Shown here: piece by piece, positions 51,701 to 60,700 of the stretch
How positions within the stretch are numbered: position 1 is the stretch's first letter
Layout: every line of letters begins with the position of its first letter
Assembly (NCBI GenBank): GCA_036925085.1
Contig: JAUPFP010000097.1
Span: 280,001-344,000, forward strand
DNA: 64,000 nucleotides
Direction: 5' to 3'
Source of the DNA: Brachycybe producta
Lineage: Eukaryota; Arthropoda; Diplopoda; Playtdesmida; Andrognathidae
Notes under the pieces: generated by a model
Database searches by the model: none
What the model was told of the DNA's origin: nothing
What the model saw: only the letters and a program-made list of their open reading frames with translations
Translations under genes and position numbers: made by a program

Positions 51701-54700
51701 CTGAATCAATTTATCATGATTTAATGTAAAAAAGACTCTTTACATTTGGGTGTAATTAGCCGGTTCGATTTGCTAATGAGATTTTTTGTTCTTTCCGCTA
51801 TTTATTCTGTAACTTTTAGAAAGATTTTTTTTTTCGTGAAAACTATTGTGAAGCTATTTTTGATAAAAAAATATATATATAAGGCCTATCGATAAATAAT
51901 CACAAGGAAGGGGTAAAATTGAACAAATTAAATAGGATTTACATTCAGATTTATACTATATGTCCAGTTTTATTTGCAATTGGGGGAGCATTGTTGAACG
52001 GCATATAAGTTTTTAGGAAAAGTGCGAGAGAAAAAAACATTTCTGCCGCTTGAATAGCAATCTGAATCGGCTTGATGGTTTCTCTGTGTGGCGTTGTCTG
52101 TACGCCCATCGAGGAATCTCCAGATGATGATACTCTTAGAAATATATTTATCGCGCACTTTTAGTAAATCCTAAGTAAGGCTCAACGATGCCTCATTCCA
52201 TTCATTGTAAATAAAAACTGGGGATGTTGGTTTTGACGCTTATGGTCCATATTCAAAAACCTTTCTAGTTTTAAACATATCTATAAAAAAAAACTTCAAA
52301 ATTACTCGGAAAAGGCTTATTACAGTTAATTCTTGTTATCAAAAACATCACTAGAAGTTCTAGAACTATGCTGGTATGAAAACCTTTTTAAAATAATTTT
52401 GAAGTGTTTTTGAAACTAGAAGAGTAACTGGATCACATAAGTGTATTTTTTATATTTGATATGCGTAAAAATAAACTTGTTTGTGGCAGTTTGAAAATGA
52501 CTTAAGTATTAGGTTTTTGAATATTATCACAAGATTTTTTTTTCTCTCTGAATTTTGAACTGAATTTGAAACTAAAGTCCAGAATATGAAATTGCCATCA
52601 AAAGTTTATTTTTTAAAAAGATATCAAACATGAAACAAGTCTCTTAAGGGATTTTTTTTTACAATTCTAATTTCTAAAGTTGCTTTCTGAAATGCGGAAT
52701 AACCAGAGTTTTGTTATCATTGTTTGTTCCTCCTTATTTGCATATTTTACTTTATAATTTTTCTGGGTTTCTAAATTACTTTTCGTCCTCAAATAAAATA
52801 TCATTTTTGTTTAGTTTGTTCGGTTTAATACAAAATTGCTACGAACGTTATTAGTGAAGATCAGATTAATTTTATGTTTTTTTTTTTCCCTTCATAAATG
52901 AAGCAAATTAATTTATAAATTGCTTAGCACCCGTGATGTGAACTAACTGTTCATTTAAAGTTGAGTTATTTTTATTGAAGTTATGACTAAAATCCACAAT
53001 AAGTTTTGAAATTGTAATTCACACAGACACACACATACATACATTCTACACTAAAACTACGAGAATTAAGTATTCAGCTAATTAAGTGTGTATGTTTAAT
53101 TAATCTCAATTACTAAAATGACCTCATATTTTATTTCTTATTGGTCTTTTTTTTTGGTCTTTTAAATATAAATTATGCACACGTTAATTACGTTGAAATG
53201 TTATTTCTTGCGCTTAATACAGTATCTGGTAATTAGCGGATGAAATTGCTTTTTAACATACAATTAGGATTTAGCTGTTTTTTTCTATTGGAGAGATGAA
53301 TTTTGTGAGGTTCAGAAGAAGAAGAAAAAAAACTCTTCAAAAGATCAATTCATGTAAAGATAAATAGATAATTTCACACCCGTTAATTAATTCCATTTGC
53401 ATCATAACAAAATTATCTGATTTTACCTTAAAAAACGAAAATTTGAAACGATTTTTTTTTATAGAAACTTATGCAAGAATTGATCTTTTGAGTGATTTGA
53501 GGCCGGAAAAAAAAACCAAAAAGCAATTGAAAAGTCATTAGTAAATTCTCGTTTGAAGAAAAAAAAATTTGCATTGTATTATGAAATTTGAATATCGTTT
53601 TGATTAAATTTCATTTACAGGCTAATGACTTTTAATGCTTGCTTGTATGTTTTTTATTATGATATGCCGTTCATGTCAAAACTTTTGTTAACCTATCAAA
53701 AATTTAATTATTCTTAATAAAAAAATTTTAAAAATTATAATATTGGCATTTTAATTCATTTTTCACATGATTTTATTTTGGATTATTAGAGACGACTAAA
53801 AAAATTTTTTTATAAACTATAATTAAGAGTCATGAATATTTTTCCTATGAAAACGTTAACCCTAGTTTTGACATAAATGGCGTCTCGTACATAGCTCCTT
53901 GAGCTGGTGCTTAAAATGTGCTTAGGAACTGAACACAAAATAAGCTAAAAAAAAATTCGGTTGATGGATGAATGAAACATATTATAAAACGAAGTTTAAA
54001 TAAATAAATGAAAATAATAATAAGGCAACCAGAAAAATGCGAAATAGGTCTAATGACCTGTTTAGAGACTAGATTTCTTGTCTGGGCAATGTGTAGTTTT
54101 AAATGCTTTTTTGATGTCTAGCCTCTCCAGGTGGCGGATAGGCTAATGCTCGGCAGTTAGGGAGGGGGTACCTAGGAAGTAAATACTCCGAGCAGACCAA
54201 AATCGAATCCGTCCATTACCGATCCCTAACCCGAGTGCAAAAGGGAGGGTCGCCGTCACGTTGGCAGCCAGTCGTAAATATTTGTCAAACGTGGATGATT
54301 TGATTTCTAGCCTCGGAATTCTCGTCTCTTAACAGGTTTATTAACTTTTCAGTCATTAAACCTTTTAAAAGACGAGAATTTCGAGGAAAAAAACGCATTT
54401 TTCAGGTTGTCTTAATAATTAATAATATATTTTCGTTCATCTGTTAAAACCTCCACATTTTTAATTAATAACGTTTTTTTTTAAATTTAGAAGCTAAAGA
54501 TATTTTTAATTGTTTTTTTTTTCTAATCAATTGTTTTCTTTTTAAAACTTCTTTCACACCTATTCAGGTGAACAATGCTACAGCTCGTGTTCAAACTAAG
54601 AAAACTCCTATGATTCCAAACGGTAAGTAATAATACGGTATCACGTTTATTTATTTATTTATTTTTCAAATTATACTAGTACGTAGTTTCTCAGCTCTTT

Positions 54701-57700
54701 TGGAATAGTTTGAAAAATTTGGAATGTGTTTTTAATTGTTCTGTTTTTACGTTTAATGGAGTTTTGCCACGAACACACACAGAGAAAAATTTCTCAAGCT
54801 GATGCTGCTGCAAAAAAGCTGAGAAACTTGAAACTCGCCCAACGTAAAAATTTCTTTTTATTACCATTTTCAAAAAAAGTTAAATCTTTTTTAGTTTTCC
54901 AATTTCTATTTTAATTAATAAAATTCAAAATTTTGCTAGAAACAAAAAAAAAGTTAATTTTGTATTCCCGACCCCCCTCCCCCTTTTTTATTGTTCAATG
55001 TAATTGACAAGCTTGAGTTTGACTATTTGTTAGTAGACGAATTTCGAGGCCTGATTCATTTTTAGCTGTTTATTTAATTTTGATTTTTAATTATTATTTT
55101 TTGTTTTCTTTTCTGTGCCTGAATATTTTCTATATTTTAGTCTTATTAGTTGTGCACACGCACATTATTTTGAGAACGTCATCTTGATTGTCAACTCATA
55201 GATGAGAAAGAAAAAGCATTGACCAAAAAAAATACATTTTATGTGCTAATTAATTGTCCGATGACTTATGTTTGTTTATAACCTGGTTTTCATTTTTTTT
55301 TTTCACTTTTCCTGCTAAGCGTGTTTATTACAGTTAGGCTTATTGTATTTGGAGAGGAAGGAGGCACGCCACACGTACAAAACACACACCGAACACCGAA
55401 AAAGAAAAGGAATGCAACTGGCACTTAATCTTTAAAAACAGTCATTATTGTGTGAAATGAAGCGATTGATTTTGATTGCAATTGTGAACGTGAAAATAAG
55501 CGAAATTGCTCCAGAGTTTAACTTGCTGATATTGGGTTTTTTGAGAGCATTGCGTTGAAATTTCATGAGCTCTTGAGGATTAATGCTGACTTTATATAAG
55601 TCTTTCTCCCATTCACGGTCGCTTGGTCTCGATGCTTGATTGAAGCCGGTTCAAGATTTTCGCTTCTCAATGGACCGTCATTCAACTTGAATTAATAGTC
55701 TTTAGGATGGCATTCAAGCTAGTAAGGGTTGATGCATATCTTGGCTATAAAAAATCAAAAAGTATTTATATAACAACCCAACTCCTGGGTGTTACAATGG
55801 TTTGAACAAAATCGTTGAAACCCCGGTGAAAACAAACCGCTTTCAACGGCCTCAATCACACGCGGTGGGGACCATACCTTGGGGCAGCGCTGCCGGCAAA
55901 CTTAAACCGTTGAACCTGCAGTCCATGGACCAGAGAACCACCGAAAAGATGGTTGCCAAAATCAGACGGTCAAATTGGCCGTCTGTTGAGGTGACCGTCA
56001 GCCAACGGTCAGATACAAGGAGAGAACAGACGACACCGGAGACAGATGGACTGTTAAAATAAAAGTTTAATTAAATAAAAGAACTAAAAATTATATACAT
56101 ACTTTGCACTCCTTTATGAAGTCCTTCCTAACAGAGATATTCGAATAAAAGAATTAAAGATGAAACTGGGGCTCCTCACAGCCTCCAACAGTAGTTCAGT
56201 TTCCAGTAAAAGTCTGCTTGCTGGACAGAAGATTACACCACAAAAAGCAGCCTCCTTTTGCTCACCAATAAATCGCTCTCGTGGACCGTCAATGCATCTC
56301 AAAATGTTCAAGTGTTAAGGAGGCTGGGAAAGGTAGTTTTTGCACTATTCGTCTTGGCTTCACCTGTCTCTATGGTCGTCATTAGAGTCTTGAGTCGATT
56401 TTCACCACGAACTTCACTCGAGCCTGCTTAACAATGCTTGATTTGATAATCATGAGATGCAATGACGTTCACGAAGCAGTTGAAGCTCATTGTCGTGACT
56501 TATGAGTGTTGTGTGATTTATTGACTATAACGAAAGGTGGTTACTTTTTGTGACGTTACACAAAAGCCACACCACGGCTAAGTTTAAGCTCTAAGTGCAG
56601 GTTTTTTTTTTCGAAACTTTTTATTGCAAGATATGTGACAACCACTACTGGCCTAAATTAGCTTGTCCGTGGAGCCATCGTCTATTAATTCAAGCTGAAA
56701 TGATGGTCCATGGGGAAGAAGAATCTTAAGCTGATGTGTTGACTTTACTCGAGCTGCTTTAGCCAAGTAAATCTTGAACCCCAAGTGACGCTCTACGGAG
56801 ATGGGCTATATAAACGCAGTGTAACTTCTTGAAATGGTTGCAATGCATCTGCATTAAACTTCTAACCGTTTTTACCCAGTATTTGAGCTCCATATATTTT
56901 TGCGAGTTTGGCACCGTAAAAGTAGTACAGTCCGTGCGATAAATGCCCGGCACACGTCTCCAGCGATTTGACAACAACTTTGTCAGACATCTATACATGT
57001 ATTGTAGCAAGTGATGTTGTGCGTCGAGACCTTCTGACTGAGCAGTGTTTTCCATTTGAAGTGGGAAACAGAAGAAATAAGCACCACTTTATGTCAAGCT
57101 GCCGGATATTCTAGCAGTGTTGCTTTGTATAAAAAAAAACGTCTCCAGTTGTCGGGAAACTTTGCTGGCGACAATGTTTCCGGCGATTATTGCCTGGTCT
57201 GTACTAACTAGGCTTAAGCGTGAAGGCAATGGCGACGTACTTTGCGGCACTCGTGTTGGTTAAACATTTGACAGTTAGTTATGCTCTGGATTAAGTAGCT
57301 AGAGAAACACGTCTGCAGCACTACTAAAGTGGGAATTCGTTTTACTAAAAAAAATGTAATGTGAAGTTGCTCCTTTTTTCGTTAAATTGTCGTGGTACAC
57401 TTTTGTCAGTTGCATTCTTTTCTTGTGAAATTCGAGTGTGTTTTATATGTGCGTGTGTATGTGTTGTTTTAACTTATTAGTTTTAAAGTCTTTTTTTTAT
57501 TTTCTTATAATTCCAATTGCTTTCTTCAGTCTCGTCACCTTCAATGAGAATTTTTACATTTGTTTGTGTGTGTGTTTGTTTGAATATGATTTATATTTCC
57601 TGCCTGATGATACGAATTTGCATGTTGTCTTCGCTAGCGGCCGCCTTGCGTGGTGTCGCGATCCAAAGAGGTCGGACTCGCGGGGCATACACGGCCCTCG

Positions 57701-60700
57701 CCAGGCACCCCACTCCACTAACCGCTGCAGCTGCGGCTACCGCTCTGCATGGCTACACTCCGTAAGTGTTCTATCTATCTACATTTAATGTATACATATA
57801 TTTATTTATTTATTTTTAATCTACATTATATATTGTATATTCTGGGTGGCACAGGTAAAAAAAAACAAATGGGGGTGTCCCAAAGTTTTTTTTTTTAAAA
57901 AGAAATTTTGAAATTGCTTATAAAATGGGTAACAACAAAAAAGCCTATGTGAAGAATCTGGTTATAGTTTTCAGGTGTTCTCGTTATGGAATGTTATTTT
58001 TTAAGACCTGTCCAATACACAATTTTTCTGTCAATTGAAATTGGTGTTTTTACCAATATCTATAACCAGTGGCCATCTCGTGGACAAGTTTCTAAAATGT
58101 TAAGGCCGAAGTCTCACATGCAGAAAAATGAAGTCAACTGAAAATGGAATTTGTCTAGTATTATAAATTCCATTTTATTCATTTGGCAATAAAGTAGACA
58201 GAAAATTCTGAAAATGTTTTCAACTTTTTTCTATTATATGTGTGAGAACATTATGATTTTAGTTTTATTTCTTATTTATTGTTTTTTTATGGATGTGGGA
58301 CTCAGGCCCTAACACAGATCAAAACTTAGAAAACGAAAGTTTGTTTTAGGCCAAACAAAACATTGGATTTTGTTTAACTGTTCAAATCAATTCGAAATCA
58401 ATTTATCAAATTTGAAGATAATTAATACCTTTGATTTTTCCGTTATGCTTTTGTGTGATCCAATGTATAAAAAGTTTCAAAATTGTATTACTATTATTAT
58501 TTTTATTATTATTACTATTAAGTACTTATAATCATTTGTATGTTCTGTGTGGTAGTTTTTCCCATAATTACCGCAATGAACAATCAATAAACGAAATTTG
58601 TACCGCTGATTCAATCAAAGGGTTAAAGAGGTAACCTAGAAAGATTTTTTATAAATACATATTAAGCACAAATCGAGTTCTATTTAGCTTTTTAGAAGCA
58701 ACTTTCATAAGAAATTCCAAGTTTTATTGGAAACTAGACAAGTAATAGAATGCAATAATTGATTTAATTGAAGGTGTCTGTGGTTGGTTGCATTCGAAAA
58801 CGACTGAAGAAAATATCCTCACGTAAACCCAGGCATATAATGCATGCGGCCATACGTACAATGTATGGGGGCGTGAACAGGCCCACATTTTGAATAAAAG
58901 TGGCGAAAATGAACTATTTTGTAGCAGTTTCATTAAGGCAATATTTTAGTGTTTCACTTTTTATGCTTTGTGGTCAAGTATATGTGGCTCACGGCTTACT
59001 ATAGGTTGATTAGTGACGTAAAAATAACGTCTGCCACGACAATACAGCTCTTTCATCAGGTCACCAATTTGTATGCAGTAAGCAATTCTGAAGGGTTGTC
59101 CAAGAATACTTGACCAGTGCTTTTGTGATGGCTAAAAAATGCTAAAATATTTAATTTCCGTTATTTCAAAATTATATACATAAAAAATATTGATGGTGTA
59201 AACAGTGAAAATGTGCACAGATCTTTTTAAACCTGTTGTACCTACTTCAAGTGAAAGTTATTTTTCTGGAATGGTGATTTCTGATTTTTAGTGATTAGCA
59301 CTGATTATTTAGTAAAAGTTAAGTTTAGAAACTAGATAAAACCAAAGCGGTGTCAAAACGGTTTGGCCAGTAGGATACTTAATTGGTTAAAAATCAATTG
59401 AACCAGTGTAAAAGTTAGAAATTTCTTACTTTGCTTCCTTTCTTCACCTCGGGGTTCATAAGTTATTCGATAATGTCATCGTGAAAATATTTAGCATTTT
59501 TTTTTGTTTTAATTTTTCTAGTTTAGGCTAAAGTGGCGCGATCCCATTGGCAATATTTAAAGCAATATCCACTGCAGTGTGTTCTTGAATGAATTGCAAT
59601 TGCTAATGTGATCATACTCTTGCAAGACTTAAAAGTGGTTTCTTGCAAGATTCACAACAACATTTTACTTATTTCTTGTACGGAATAAAATATTCAGTCT
59701 GATGGTGACTTATTGCTAAGTTATGGCTGGTTTGAAACTAATGAACTTTTTGATTGGAAAAGTTACACTTTAAAGTTGATGAGGTTAGTAACTTTCTTTA
59801 ACTTAAAATTTTAAGTTGAAAATCATTAAGAAAATATGACAATAAACGTTGTTCTTTTAAAAGTTGCTTCTGAAAGGCTAGATAGAATGCATTATTTTTC
59901 AAACCTTCATTTATGTTCAGAGTAAAATTAACTCGGGTTGCGCATCTAAAGTCGAAGATCAGTTTATTCTAACAATGTAATATGAGTTTGAACTCATCTT
60001 CAACTAACATAGTTGATTGAATCAGTTAGTAGATTACGTTTTTGAGATTGGATTTTGGTTGCAACATGTATCTTTGGTCAAAGATGTTGAAATATTTACA
60101 AACCATCTTCGTATCGAATTTCATGTTTGATCCATTAATGCACATTAACAAGTAATGATGCCCCCACCACTCAAATGCATTATACCTTCTCGAGGCAATG
60201 GGTTGTATGAATAAAATGAAGCACTGTCTCTTAAACGTACAAGCAAAGCAAATGATGGGTATAAGTATAAAGTAAAAGTAAATGTTTCAAGTGGAATTAA
60301 TAAAATAACACTTTGCTTTTACTGGCTATTAAGATCCAGAATTATTACAGTAAGTGGCTGTATCCGGAAACTAAATAAAAGGCTATTATCTGCAAAGAAA
60401 ACAAAAGTCGCATTCGAAAAAGAACATCTTTAAAGAAAACTGACTATGGTAGCTCCGCCTACAAGGCCTTCGCAAGAAAACACTCGTCTAATCCATGTAC
60501 TAGTTTTCTAGAGAAGATTAAACTTGAGTGTCACCTTTAGTGGGACGGTCAGGATGTAAAGAATGTGTTAATATAGACATTATGTTTGGCACCATGGCCT
60601 CCCTATATTTGGCTTTCTTCTACTTCTTTCATATGCGAGAAGAAATTGGCGTATTTTAAGAGGAAGTTGTCTCTGGCCAATTCTATACATCGATTTAAGT

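Larger units (their letters stand above)
44317..54567 (+). other. RBFOX intron D-E (10.25 kb)
   Basis: Longest intron in the window. It starts with the atypical donor GTGCAT and is T-rich with many short C/T tracts in its first 1.5 kb. It contains MITEs at 49469-49613, 50453-50659 and 50697-51097, and a SINE at 54126-54298 only about 270 nt before exon E. I recognise no exon inside. Confidence 0.8.
54623..57637 (+). other. RBFOX intron E-F (3.0 kb)
   Basis: Corresponds to the place where vertebrate genes have a 54-nt exon beginning Trp-Lys-Leu-Asn-Pro; no such sequence was seen here. It contains a GC-richer segment with an unrecognised open frame (55802-56062) and unclassified repeat-like DNA up to about 57,230, whose end resembles the terminus of the element at 9763-10427. 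Confidence 0.75.

Noticed and set aside
57438..57788. 116-codon open frame covering exon F
   Set aside because: It reads exon F in a different phase from the one required by exon E and by exon G, and its first half is low-complexity intron.
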